Below are positions 53,573 to 63,829 of a stretch of DNA of 64,000 nucleotides, in pieces. This DNA comes from Paludibacter sp. (GTDB taxonomy: Bacteria > Bacteroidota > Bacteroidia > Bacteroidales > Paludibacteraceae), in NCBI GenBank assembly GCA_028692715.1, contig JAQUWU010000005.1, forward strand, positions 1 through 64,000. Reading direction: 5' to 3'. A model generated the notes under the pieces. It searched no databases. It saw only the letters and a list, made by a program, of their open reading frames with translations, and had not been told where the DNA came from. Within the stretch, counting starts at the first letter, position 1. Each line of letters begins with the position of its first letter. Made by a program: the position numbers and the translations under genes.

Positions 53573-56500
53573 TTACAACATCGGTTTAATTTGATTCCAT
53601 TCTTGCGTTATATTGTTTATTATTTTTTTAAGCTTTAGGGGATTGTCAATATTATTTTCAACTTCATGAGCTAAATCGCCCAAATGAATAAATTCAAGAT
53701 TGTAAGCACTTCCTTTTAATGAATGAGCTGAAGATTTTATCATTTTTAAATTGTTACCCTCTAGTGCTGTATTTAAATTTTCAATATATTTTGGATATTC
53801 TATCATTGATAATTCAATTAAGTTCAAATATAAACTACTGTTGTTATCTATTTTTTTAAGCAACTTAGCTTTATTGAAATGGATAAGATTACTTCCTTCA
53901 AAGTTTTCTTTCATTTCAATGATATCATCTGGTTTTTCAACATTAATAAATTTCATCAGTTTTTCGTGCAATGCAATTTTATTAATAGGTTTTGAAAGAA
54001 AATCGTTCATCCCCGCTTTTTCACAATTCTCTCTTTCTTCCTTTGAAATTCCTGCAGTTAGAGCAATGATAGGAATCTTTCTGATATTAGAATCTTTGTT
54101 TTTACGGATATGATCTGTCGTTTCTAATCCGTCCATAAATGGCATTTGTACATCCATTAAAATCAAATCAGCTTTTTCACTTTTAAGAATATCAAGAGCA
54201 TCAATACCGTTTGTGGCTTCAAAAATTATCACATTAGGAATTGCATTTTTCAACATATTACAAATCACCAACATATTCATTTGAGTGTCCTCTGCTATCA
54301 GAATTTTAACTGGGGAATCAATTAGAGCTTGTGTTGTTTGAACATTCTGTAACGGCTTAATATTAATCTCATTTTGATTTTGGTCTTTTTCCAGATTATT
54401 TAGATAATAATATAAGTCTTTTGATTTTACCGGCTTAGTTAAAGTGTGATTAATATTAAGCTCTATGGCAGCTTTATGTATTATTATATCGTCGGAAGAG
54501 CTGTGAAGTAAAATGATCGTTTGTCTGTCATTAGAAAAATTAATTTCACTTTTTATTTTTTTTATTGCCTCAATACCATTCATTTCCGGCATATTGTAAT
54601 CAACAATAATTACATCGAAATCAGTTGAACTTTTCAATAAATTCAATGCCTCCGTTGCACTTTCCAACGCTGTACATTTTACTCCCCAGAATTGAAAAGT
54701 ATGTTCCAGAATCAGTCTGTTATTTGCATTATCATCAATAACAAGTACATTTTTAATTTTACTAAGGCTATACTTTTTATTTGCTTCACCATATTCGTAC
54801 ATTGTTTCAATTGATAGAGTAAAAGTTGAACCTTTTCCAAATTCACTTTTAAATTTAATCCGGCTATCCATTTTTTTTGCAAGACTATTAGAAATAATCA
54901 ACCCGAGTCCGGTTCCACCATATCGTCTTGTGGTAGATGTGTCGGCTTGCGAAAAAGCTTTAAACAATTTATCTTTATCAGACTCTTTGATACCAATTCC
55001 AGTATCTCTTACTTCTATGGTGAAATTTCCAAGTGTATTATCAATTTTCTTAAAATTTACACTTAGTTCTACTTCGCCTGATTGTGTAAATTTAATAGCA
55101 TTACTTAACAAATTTACAATTATTTGCTTAAGTCTTAATGCGTCAATAGTTGCAAATCTGGGTAAATCGGGTTGAATATTCAACAACAATTCTAGTCCTT
55201 TTTTTGAGGCATGAGCTTTAATTATGTCCGATGCACTCTCAACTAATTCTACAATATCTGTTTTTATAAATTCTAGATCCAGTTTGCCGGCCTCAATTTT
55301 AGAGAAGTCCAATATATCACTAATAACGTCTAATAATGAATTAGCCGAAAAAATGGCGTTATCCAGGTATTCATTTTGTGTTTTATTCAGAGTAGTATTT
55401 CTCAACAAATCGGTAAATCCGATTACGCCATTTAATGGTGTCCTGATTTCGTGGCTCATATTAGATAAGAAATCGGATTTTGCGATACTTGCAGCTTCTG
55501 CTAATTCTATGGATTTTATTAATTCATTTTCATTGTTTACTTTAATAATAGCATCGCCTAATATGTTGACTAGTAGTTTAATAATATCAATTTGATTATC
55601 ATTCCAAACTCTTTTTAGTTTCACAGAGTCAAGTCCTAGAAAACCTTTTACACGATTGTTGTTGACAACCGGCACGCAAATAAGCGATTTTATATTCTGT
55701 CGTTGAAATTCAATTCTTTCGGCAATTGCCTCTTCCGGTAAAAGATCAACATCGGGCACATTAATCATTTCTTTTAAATCCACATGTTTCTTCCACCATG
55801 GATAAATATTTAAGTCAACGTTTTTCAACGTGTCCTTTTCTGAATTAATTCCTTCGGCACACCATTCATTTGTATTCGATTCAAACCATCCATCTTCTGA
55901 ATACCTTAATAAATAGGTTCGGTCTACATTAAAATACGAGCCTAAATTTTTAAGCATCATATTTATTTTAGAATCAAGATTATTGCTGTTTGCACTCACA
56001 AAATCGGATGAAATATCGGCAGTTAATTTTTGAGCTCTAATTTGTTCGTTAATAAGCTCATGAGCAGCCTTTCTATTTCGAATATTAACAAGCATTTGTG
56101 CAAAAACCTGTAAAAGTTTCATTTCATTTTCGGAGTAACTGTATTGTAGAAATACTGAATCGAAACCTACAAAACCCATACAATTTTCATTGTCAATTAA
56201 CGGTATGGTAATGAGGCTTTTAATACCTTGAGGTTCAAGAACTTCTCTTACAGTGCTATCCTTAGCTAATGACTGGACATCCTCAATAGACATTGGTTTG
56301 TTGTGGGTGTGGGCTTCAATCCACCCAGTCAACATAGACATTGGAACATCTTTTAAGTTATTAATCTCAGGATTTATACCACCGGCACACCATTCGTAGG
56401 TATTAATACAAATATTTTCATCCCAATCATAATCAAAAATATACGATCGATCAGCGTGTACGAATTCGCCCATTTCTTTTAATGAAGTATTTATTGTATT

Positions 56501-57949
56501 ATCAAGTGAATCGAGAGGAGTATTTATATAGGTTTCTGCTATATTCATAAGTAACTCCTGCAATCTCTCCATTTTTTTTCTCTCCGAGATGTCAAGGATA
56601 AACCCTCTTATGCCTGTATTTACATTGTTTTTATTTATAATGGCAGTATAAGCCAGAGCATCAAAGAACTGACCTTCGGTAATTTTTGCCGTAAATTCTA
56701 AAAAGCCACCAACCTTCCCTTGTTTTCTTTCTGTTAATCTTTCTTGAACTCTTAATTTATCTTTATCATCAACATAAGAGAACATATTCAGTCCTTTTTC
56801 GAGTTGTTCCTTTTTAATATTGAATTTTTCTAAGCCCTGATCATTTACATACGTTATTTTTCCTGTTAAATCAACTTCAAAAATAATCTCCGGAAAAATC
56901 TCAGCCAGTTGTTTAAATTGTTCTTCACTTTCCCGAAGAGCATTTTCTATTTGTTTTTGCTCTGTTACATCAGTCAGAATGTAAATAGTACCTAATAATT
57001 TCCCCTGTTTATCATTAATTGTATTTGAATTTACCTGAAAAATCATATTATTAATTTCAATACTTTTTGTAATCGGAGCTTTTGTATTTATTATTGTATT
57101 GTTGGAAAGCTGTTTAAGGATGTCATTAATTTTATGATTTTCGGAGCCTATTAAATTTCTGGCACTTGGGTTTGTACTAATTAACTTTGAATTTGCATCA
57201 ATAACAAATATTGCATCGGGAATACTATCAAACAATGTAGAAAGAGCCAAAGGCTTAATGTCGAGCAATTTATTTCCTAACGCTCCAAACATAAGTAATA
57301 TCCCCATAGATAAAAATCCCACAGGAGTTAGATCCAGAAATCCAAAAGGTCTAAATCCAAGAATATAAATGAGGCTAATTAAATAGGGTAACATCACACT
57401 CAGTAAAATAATTCCAATACGGCTTCTGTTATCCTTTGAAACCTGAAAGTACATACGAATTATGAGTATAACACCAATAATTATAATTAAATTGGAATAA
57501 ATAATATGGATCCAATAAAATGGTCCGGCAACGAATTTATGAAACAAAAATCCATTATAATTGCCCAATTCGGTTGTTGAATAAAAAAGGTGGTGTGATT
57601 TGTTTGTAGCTACCAAAAAAAGCGTAACAACAGGAATAATAAAAATGAATATTCTTTTACTAATAGTCAGTTTTGCATCGGAGCCGGTATAATGAGCGGC
57701 AAACAAAAGCCACATAACGGGAATTGCTGTTATTCCAATATACTCAAAAGTCAAAAACAGCTCCATCGACTTTAACGTTTCGGAAGATAATTCCAAGCCG
57801 TAAAATAAAGTCCATATACTAACGGATAATAGCAATATTGCTAACAAAGTTGATACAGGTTTTAATTTTCTTGTTCCGGCATATATTGACAATATAAACG
57901 AAATAAGTGCTGTACCTATAAATAATAAGCTTATTTGATTTATTTCCAT
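53573..57949 (-). CDS. 7TM-sensor hybrid histidine kinase with GAF, PAS, two receivers and Hpt
   Basis: 1458 residues. A HisKA_7TM-type membrane domain (about 1-235), PAS, PAS (FPEIIFEVDLTGKITYVN), two GAF-type domains carrying YEWCAGGI and NEWCAEGI, HisKA with His833, HATPase (NLLSNAIKFTQ, GTGLGL), two receivers (IDDNANNR with IIVDYNMPEMNG; AEDTQMNM with ILMDVQMPFMDG) and Hpt (AHSLKGSAYNL). The C-terminal half is about 60% identical to the 50125 kinase, so they are paralogues. It is the middle gene of a three-kinase run; the WC[AD]xGI GAF motif also occurs in the 58039 protein. Confidence 0.92.
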   Translation of the reverse strand: MEINQISLLFIGTALISFILSIYAGTRKLKPVSTLLAILLLSVSIWTLFYGLELSSETLKSMELFLTFEYIGITAIPVMWLLFAAHYTGSDAKLTISKRIFIFIIPVVTLFLVATNKSHHLFYSTTELGNYNGFLFHKFVAGPFYWIHIIYSNLIIIIGVILIIRMYFQVSKDNRSRIGIILLSVMLPYLISLIYILGFRPFGFLDLTPVGFLSMGILLMFGALGNKLLDIKPLALSTLFDSIPDAIFVIDANSKLISTNPSARNLIGSENHKINDILKQLSNNTIINTKAPITKSIEINNMIFQVNSNTINDKQGKLLGTIYILTDVTEQKQIENALRESEEQFKQLAEIFPEIIFEVDLTGKITYVNDQGLEKFNIKKEQLEKGLNMFSYVDDKDKLRVQERLTERKQGKVGGFLEFTAKITEGQFFDALAYTAIINKNNVNTGIRGFILDISERKKMERLQELLMNIAETYINTPLDSLDNTINTSLKEMGEFVHADRSYIFDYDWDENICINTYEWCAGGINPEINNLKDVPMSMLTGWIEAHTHNKPMSIEDVQSLAKDSTVREVLEPQGIKSLITIPLIDNENCMGFVGFDSVFLQYSYSENEMKLLQVFAQMLVNIRNRKAAHELINEQIRAQKLTADISSDFVSANSNNLDSKINMMLKNLGSYFNVDRTYLLRYSEDGWFESNTNEWCAEGINSEKDTLKNVDLNIYPWWKKHVDLKEMINVPDVDLLPEEAIAERIEFQRQNIKSLICVPVVNNNRVKGFLGLDSVKLKRVWNDNQIDIIKLLVNILGDAIIKVNNENELIKSIELAEAASIAKSDFLSNMSHEIRTPLNGVIGFTDLLRNTTLNKTQNEYLDNAIFSANSLLDVISDILDFSKIEAGKLDLEFIKTDIVELVESASDIIKAHASKKGLELLLNIQPDLPRFATIDALRLKQIIVNLLSNAIKFTQSGEVELSVNFKKIDNTLGNFTIEVRDTGIGIKESDKDKLFKAFSQADTSTTRRYGGTGLGLIISNSLAKKMDSRIKFKSEFGKGSTFTLSIETMYEYGEANKKYSLSKIKNVLVIDDNANNRLILEHTFQFWGVKCTALESATEALNLLKSSTDFDVIIVDYNMPEMNGIEAIKKIKSEINFSNDRQTIILLHSSSDDIIIHKAAIELNINHTLTKPVKSKDLYYYLNNLEKDQNQNEINIKPLQNVQTTQALIDSPVKILIAEDTQMNMLVICNMLKNAIPNVIIFEATNGIDALDILKSEKADLILMDVQMPFMDGLETTDHIRKNKDSNIRKIPIIALTAGISKEERENCEKAGMNDFLSKPINKIALHEKLMKFINVEKPDDIIEMKENFEGSNLIHFNKAKLLKKIDNNSSLYLNLIELSMIEYPKYIENLNTALEGNNLKMIKSSAHSLKGSAYNLEFIHLGDLAHEVENNIDNPLKLKKIINNITQEWNQIKPML

Positions 57950-58038
57950 AGCATTATATTTCTCTTATCATTTCTCACTTGCAAATTTTTAATTCTCAAA
58001 AAAACATTCGTTCATTCTAGTTTTTGAAGGATAATCAG

Positions 58039-61000
58039 TTAATCAATTTCAACCTTCGAAAAGAATAATTCTTTCAATGATGTAATAACATTTTTAAGTA
58101 CCATATTAATGTTACTGATTAATGTATTCAGTTCATCTAAATTACGTTCATTTTCTTTGAAAAGTTCTAACTCTCTTATTTTATCGTGTAGCGATATTAT
58201 CTCTAAATTATCGATGCTTGGTTTAATTTTATGAGCAGACTTTCGGATTTGATCTATATCATTTATTTCAAACGATTTATTTACCTGTTCTATTGTTTCT
58301 TCTGCGAGTCTAATAAATATCTCTACCATTTTATTTACAAAGGTCTCATCATTATTACCAATAATAATCAATTGATCCAGATTATAAAGCTTCTCATTAT
58401 CAGATTCTATACTCGATTCAGTAGGGATATTTTCACATACTTGGATATTATTTTGGTTTGATAATATGTTTGACTCTATTTTTTTATATAAATCTTCTTC
58501 CTTATAAGGTTTAATAAGAAAATCGTTCATTCCATTCGATAAATACAAATCAATATCATGCTTGAATGCATTGGCCGTAAGAGCAATAATTGGCGTTTTG
58601 CAATTTAAATCTTTTCGAATAAAATTTGTTGCCTCAACACCATCCATTTTTGGCATTTGGATGTCCATTAAAATAATGTCGAACGAATCGTTTTTACAAC
58701 ATTCAATTGCTTCAAGGCCATTTATAGCTTCTGTAATTTCACAATTTACTTGTTTTAAACTCTGTCGGGCAATAAACCTGTTCATTTCATTGTCTTCAAC
58801 CAAAAGCACTTTAACTCCATTCTGATTTATCAATTTATTTTCCTTATCAATATTTGATAATTTCTTTTCGTTTCCTATTAAAAATTCAATTTCGAACCAT
58901 AAACGAGTTCCTTCGCCTTTTTTACTTTTCACCGCAATGGTTCCTCCCATAAGCTCAACTAATTGCTTAGAGATACTCATACCCAGTCCGGTGCCTTCGA
59001 AATCTCGGTTTGCTTTGTCTTGCTCTTGTGTGAATTTTTCGAACAAACGAACTTGAAATTCATCACTCATGCCAATACCGGTGTCATCAATTTCAAATCT
59101 AATTTTTTGCCATTTTTCATTTGTTTCAATTAGCTTAGCAGTTAAACTAACTTTACCCTCATCGGTGAATTTGATAGAATTTGTTAATAAATTGATTAAA
59201 ACCTGACGTAACCGAATAGAATCACCAATCAGCGCTTTTTGGATTTCTCCATCTCCTTCTACTTTGAAATTTAATTTTTTACTTTTTGCTTTTGAGAATA
59301 AAATACTATTTACGTCGCTAAATACGGCAGACAGGCTAAAATCAGTTAAGTCGAGCAAAAATTCGCCGGCCTCAATTTTTGACATATCCAATATATTATT
59401 TACAATAGTAAGCAAATGAAATGCTGAAGCTTCAGAATGATTTACTAAAACTCTCTGCGTGTTAGACAATTTTTCTTTACCCAATTCACGAACCATACCA
59501 ATGATGACATTTAATGGAGTGCGTATTTCGTGACTCATATTGGTTAAAAATGACTCTTTAGCTTTTGCAGCATTTTCTGCTATTTGTTTTGCTTCTATGA
59601 GTTCGGCATTTAATTTTTTCTGGTTCGAAATGTCCCAAAAAACACCTACTGAACCTACTAATTCTTTTTTGTCGTTATAATGTGGTGCTCCATTTACCAG
59701 CCACCATTTTTGTTTTCCCCTTCGATCTTTTACTTCTAACTCTAAGGATGGATAGTGAGATACTTGACTAAAATTGTTTTTATATTTAAGCATTGACGCT
59801 TTTTGCATTGGAAGAAGTAATTGACCTGCATATTTTCCAATCAAATTCCGTTTATTTAGTTCAATCATTTCGCAAAACTGATTGTTTACAAAAATAATTT
59901 GATCGTTAATATCCAGTTCAACAAGACCCAAACTCATGTTTGAAATTATATTTCTATACTTTTCTTCCTGATAAGTCAACATTTCAACACCACGTTTCCG
60001 AATTTCAACATTTACAATCATTTGAGCAAAAAGTTCGAGCAATTGTTTTTCTTTAAAGTTATAACGATGTTGCTTGTATATAGAATCAAACCCAACAAAA
60101 CCCATTAATTCTTCATTATACTTTAATGGTATCGCAATTATACTTTTCAGCTTAATTATTTCAGAAATTTGACCTAACTTTTCCAAATTTTCATCGGTCA
60201 ACTCATTTGTATTTCGTAAGTAAAAGGCTTTACCATCTTTGTGATCATTTATCCATACATCAAATGTATCAAGCGGATATTTTTCAAGTTTATCCAATTC
60301 AAATGAAATGCCCTCATCGCACCATTCAAATGTGTTATAGGTAACATTATTTTTAAAATCATAATTAAAAATATACGATCTGTCAGCACCGACAAACGTC
60401 CCGATATCTTTTAAGGATTGATTAATTACGCTTTGTACGTTGTTTAAATCAATGTTTATGAACTTTGTGGAAATATTAATTAATAATTCCTGCAATTTTA
60501 TTTGTTGGCGGATAGTTTCGTAACTTTCTTTCTGATCAGTAATGTCTCTAACAACACAAGTTAAACCATCTTCCAGCCCTGAATTGTTTTTTAAGATAGT
60601 AATGTTTATTTCAAACCACTTCAGCTTATCTGCATCTTCAATCGAAAATTCAGCTTTGGTGATTTTCCCACTTTCCATGCAATTACATAATGCTTCACCA
60701 ATAATACGCAAAGCTTCATCCGGAAGTCCAACACTTTCAAATTGTTTTCCAATTTCAATTTCAGAGAAAAGTGATTGTTTGATATTGTCCGGTTTATGAT
60801 ATTCAATAAAACACATATCATGATCTAATACAAACACTACATCGTTCATACTTTCAATTAATGATGATTTTCTATCTTCACTATCACGTAGTTTCAGCTC
60901 AGTTTCTTTGCGATCCGAAATATCAACAAAACTTAGTAAAATCTTTTCTATTCCTTTAATTATTACTTTTTTAAATGTTTTAATAACAGGTATTTCAACG

Positions 61001-62826
61001 CCTTTTTCAGTGAGAATTACATCATCAAATTGTAATGTGGAATTATCGTATTCGTCTTTATTAAACAAGCTTCTTTTATACTTACTCAGATATTTGTTGT
61101 ATAAATTTCCAACAATTTTGTCCACACTGCTTTGGATTATATCTGCCGCAAAAGTGTTTACGTCTTCTATTATTTTCGAGTTTTTATCAATAATTATTAT
61201 ACCAACAGATATATTCTCAATTAATGATCGTTGCAATTGTTCACTTTCCAATATTTTTTTTTCGTTTATAACTCTTTCAGTTACATCCGTATCACTGCCT
61301 CTATACCCTCTTAATGATCCATCAGGCTGTAACATTGGGAAACAATTTGTTGAGAGCCAGATAGGATTTCCATTTTTGTCGTAATGTAGGTTTACCGAAT
61401 TTTGAATCAGCTCCTTACGATTCATTTGTTCGAATGCTCTTTTCTTAAATGATTCACGCTGGTCAATGGCTTGCAGATTATAAAAAAACACTTTTCCAAC
61501 TAACTCATCAGGATCGTAACCCAATACAGTTTTAATTATAGGACTAACATAAGTGTAAACGCCATCTAAATCAATCTCCCATGCAAATGTGCGGCTTTGT
61601 AATGCTATTTGCTCTAATCTAACTTCATTTTCTTTGTTGTTAATTTCAGCCTTTTTCCTTTCAGTTATATCATGTGTATTTGATACAATATATGCCTTTT
61701 CATTTACTGTTATATAATTAAAAGTAACTTCAACGGCTATTTTAGTCCCTGATTTTTTAAAGATATTATAGCCTTCGAGTACTAATTTTTCGTTTATTCT
61801 CAACGTATCAATCAGATCTTTCCAATTGTTATTCGTCCAAAAAATTTCAGTAAAACTTTTTATATTAAATTTCAAAACTTCTTTCGGGTCAATATCAAGA
61901 TGCTCACCTGCAACCTTATTTACATATAACAGTTGACCGTTTTCCTGAAATATTTTAACACAGTCGGATAAATTGTCGAATAAATTTTGGAACAACATTA
62001 ATTGTTCCTTTACTTTACGCCGCTCAGTATAATCAATACTGATGCCAACCATTCCTGTTATTTCGTTCTTATTATTTTTTAATGGTAGCTTGGAAATTAA
62101 TGCCCATTTATCATTACCCATAGGCTTTTCCACTCCAAGTATCGTTTTTCCTTCTAATAAAATCTGTTTATCTTCTTTTAAAGTATTATTACCGATAGAA
62201 TTATTATAAAGCTCGAAATCGGTTTTGCCAAGTACTTCTGTCTCACTACTTAAGCCTAATTGACGTATTTCAGATACATTAGCCAGTGTTTTTTTATAGT
62301 TTAAGTCTTTTGCATAAATGTTTACCGGAATATTATCGATAATTGTTCTGAGCAAATGACGCTCTTCGGCTAAACGAATTTCGGACTCCTTTCTATGTTC
62401 TTCTTCAATGGTTTGAAGAATGATTTTCCCAAAAAAATTAACCACAAAACGAAATTCATTTTTAAACTTATTTTCGAAAGCTACTTTTCTACCCAACACT
62501 AAATATCCGTAATCCGATAAACTGTAAATATAATAGTGATTATTTTTCAGTTCAATATCAGAAAATTCTACATCATTATTGTCAAAAGACTTTTTGATGA
62601 TATTTTTTAAATAATTCCAGTCTGAATCATTCTTGTAATTTGCAGGAAGTGTTTTTGTATCTTTAAGTTCTTTATTATTACGTTTGATTATGCCAGTCAT
62701 AAAGCAATTCAATTTACTTAAATAAGCTTCAAGTACCGCATCAATAATATCAGTCTCAGTTGCCTTATTATCGGCACAGGATATTAATTCCAATAATACA
62801 TCAATATTTAAATTTTCAGAATTCAT
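58039..62826 (-). CDS. Large soluble multi-PAS/GAF hybrid histidine kinase with receiver and Hpt-like domain
   Basis: 1595 residues, no membrane helix. It has an N-terminal GAF-like region, about six PAS domains, a GAF with FEWCDEGI, HisKA with His1099 (SHEIRTPLNVIIGM), HATPase (NLLTNSIKFTDEG, DTGIGMSDEF, GTGLGMSIS), one receiver (LLVEDNEMNR, IILMDIQMPKMDG) and an Hpt-type helical domain with AHKIKPSIDNL. It is first in the operon and followed at 89 nt by the 7TM kinase. The many PAS units suggest redox, light or small-molecule sensing in the cytoplasm; the signal is not known. Confidence 0.92.
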   Translation of the reverse strand: MNSENLNIDVLLELISCADNKATETDIIDAVLEAYLSKLNCFMTGIIKRNNKELKDTKTLPANYKNDSDWNYLKNIIKKSFDNNDVEFSDIELKNNHYYIYSLSDYGYLVLGRKVAFENKFKNEFRFVVNFFGKIILQTIEEEHRKESEIRLAEERHLLRTIIDNIPVNIYAKDLNYKKTLANVSEIRQLGLSSETEVLGKTDFELYNNSIGNNTLKEDKQILLEGKTILGVEKPMGNDKWALISKLPLKNNKNEITGMVGISIDYTERRKVKEQLMLFQNLFDNLSDCVKIFQENGQLLYVNKVAGEHLDIDPKEVLKFNIKSFTEIFWTNNNWKDLIDTLRINEKLVLEGYNIFKKSGTKIAVEVTFNYITVNEKAYIVSNTHDITERKKAEINNKENEVRLEQIALQSRTFAWEIDLDGVYTYVSPIIKTVLGYDPDELVGKVFFYNLQAIDQRESFKKRAFEQMNRKELIQNSVNLHYDKNGNPIWLSTNCFPMLQPDGSLRGYRGSDTDVTERVINEKKILESEQLQRSLIENISVGIIIIDKNSKIIEDVNTFAADIIQSSVDKIVGNLYNKYLSKYKRSLFNKDEYDNSTLQFDDVILTEKGVEIPVIKTFKKVIIKGIEKILLSFVDISDRKETELKLRDSEDRKSSLIESMNDVVFVLDHDMCFIEYHKPDNIKQSLFSEIEIGKQFESVGLPDEALRIIGEALCNCMESGKITKAEFSIEDADKLKWFEINITILKNNSGLEDGLTCVVRDITDQKESYETIRQQIKLQELLINISTKFINIDLNNVQSVINQSLKDIGTFVGADRSYIFNYDFKNNVTYNTFEWCDEGISFELDKLEKYPLDTFDVWINDHKDGKAFYLRNTNELTDENLEKLGQISEIIKLKSIIAIPLKYNEELMGFVGFDSIYKQHRYNFKEKQLLELFAQMIVNVEIRKRGVEMLTYQEEKYRNIISNMSLGLVELDINDQIIFVNNQFCEMIELNKRNLIGKYAGQLLLPMQKASMLKYKNNFSQVSHYPSLELEVKDRRGKQKWWLVNGAPHYNDKKELVGSVGVFWDISNQKKLNAELIEAKQIAENAAKAKESFLTNMSHEIRTPLNVIIGMVRELGKEKLSNTQRVLVNHSEASAFHLLTIVNNILDMSKIEAGEFLLDLTDFSLSAVFSDVNSILFSKAKSKKLNFKVEGDGEIQKALIGDSIRLRQVLINLLTNSIKFTDEGKVSLTAKLIETNEKWQKIRFEIDDTGIGMSDEFQVRLFEKFTQEQDKANRDFEGTGLGMSISKQLVELMGGTIAVKSKKGEGTRLWFEIEFLIGNEKKLSNIDKENKLINQNGVKVLLVEDNEMNRFIARQSLKQVNCEITEAINGLEAIECCKNDSFDIILMDIQMPKMDGVEATNFIRKDLNCKTPIIALTANAFKHDIDLYLSNGMNDFLIKPYKEEDLYKKIESNILSNQNNIQVCENIPTESSIESDNEKLYNLDQLIIIGNNDETFVNKMVEIFIRLAEETIEQVNKSFEINDIDQIRKSAHKIKPSIDNLEIISLHDKIRELELFKENERNLDELNTLISNINMVLKNVITSLKELFFSKVEID

Positions 62827-63683
62827 TTTGTCTCAATTACTTTTTATTGTAAACCTTAAGGAGCTTATTTTAACAATGGTTTTTCCGAAAAAAAACTCTA
62901 CCCATGTGCATTATTTAAAATCTCGACACCGATTAACTTGTTTAAATATAGTTAAATCTTTCGGGTGTTGAGTTTCAACAATAGACGATTGTATTTTTTA
63001 TTAAAATACTTTAAAATGCTGTAGTAGTAACTATCACAAATCAATTATAATAATTATTTTTTTGTTGTAATTTTAATTGCCACAAATACTTCATATCATA
63101 TTGATATTTAAGTATATAAACACGTTTTTAAACTTTTTAAAACTCACTCATTACAAATATAATAATAATTAGCAGTAAAAAAAACCATTTAGTTATTTAC
63201 GAAATATTGCAAAAAAAATATAATTTAACAGATTAAATTGCGGTCAATTTATTAAAGCGATTGTAGAAAAAATTTAGATATTGAACAAAATGATAGAAAA
63301 CAGTAAATCTTTGAAGGTAATGCCAGACAAGAGAAGAATAATGACGAAAGTTTAATTATAAAAGAATACAACTTGTTTAAATTCATTATTACTACTGTTT
63401 TAAATAAAGATTTAGGTAGAATAATAAAGAAACGTTCAAAACGAAGCGATTCTGTTCCAACCAAACGCTTCGTTAGATGTATTTTATTTTGAATTCAACC
63501 ATGCTTCGCTAGGACATTAATTCATTGGAAGAGTTTCCAGATCGTAGAGTTTAGCCTCCTTAGTGGAAAAAGGCAGTAGAAATTATTCTAAAATAATTTT
63601 TGCAAAAAAAAAGATAAGCCATTCTAAATCATCGATTTTGAATAGCTTATCTTAATATCAATAGAAACTGTCGTTTCATTTTG
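62827..63683. other. AT-rich non-coding region upstream of the kinase operon
   Basis: About 850 bp with long A and T runs and no supported gene; it presumably holds the kinase-operon promoter, which I could not identify. Its lower end includes the terminator of the tRNA gene. Confidence 0.5.
63603..63653 (-). terminator. Rho-independent terminator of tRNA-Arg
   Basis: Minus strand: AAGATAAGCTATTC, loop, GAATGGCTTATCTT, then T9, about 30 nt past the tRNA 3' end. A strong stem with one G-U-type mismatch. Confidence 0.85.
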
Positions 63684-63757
63684 TGACCCCGATGGGATTC
63701 TAACCCATGACCTCCAGAACCGGAATCTGACGTTCTATACAGCTGAACTACGGAGCC
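63684..63757 (-). tRNA. tRNA-Arg (anticodon CCG)
   Basis: 74 nt. Acceptor stem GGCTCCG/CGGGGTC, D-arm GTTC-AGCTGTATA-GAAC, anticodon loop TTCCGGT (anticodon CCG), T-arm ATGGG-TTAGAAT-CCCAT; CCA is not encoded. The D-loop has T where G19 is expected and the T-loop has A where C56 is expected, so the 19:56 tertiary pair is U-A. A promoter box TAACTTTG lies just upstream (63773-63780) and a terminator downstream. Confidence 0.92.
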
Positions 63758-63772
63758 TTTTTTAAGGAGCTG

Positions 63773-63780
63773 CAAAGTTA
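63773..63780 (-). promoter_or_regulatory. -7 promoter box of tRNA-Arg
   Basis: TAACTTTG on the minus strand, 16 nt before the tRNA 5' end, a perfect TAnnTTTG box. A clear TTG at -33 is not evident. Confidence 0.6.
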
Positions 63781-63829
63781 GCAAATTATTCGTACTACGA
63801 AATGAGATTTTGAAATAAAGAATTACTAT

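Noticed and set aside
63252..63464. 70-codon minus-strand ORF upstream of the kinase operon
   Set aside because: Composition is that of AT-rich spacer, no motif, and no promoter or coupling evidence.
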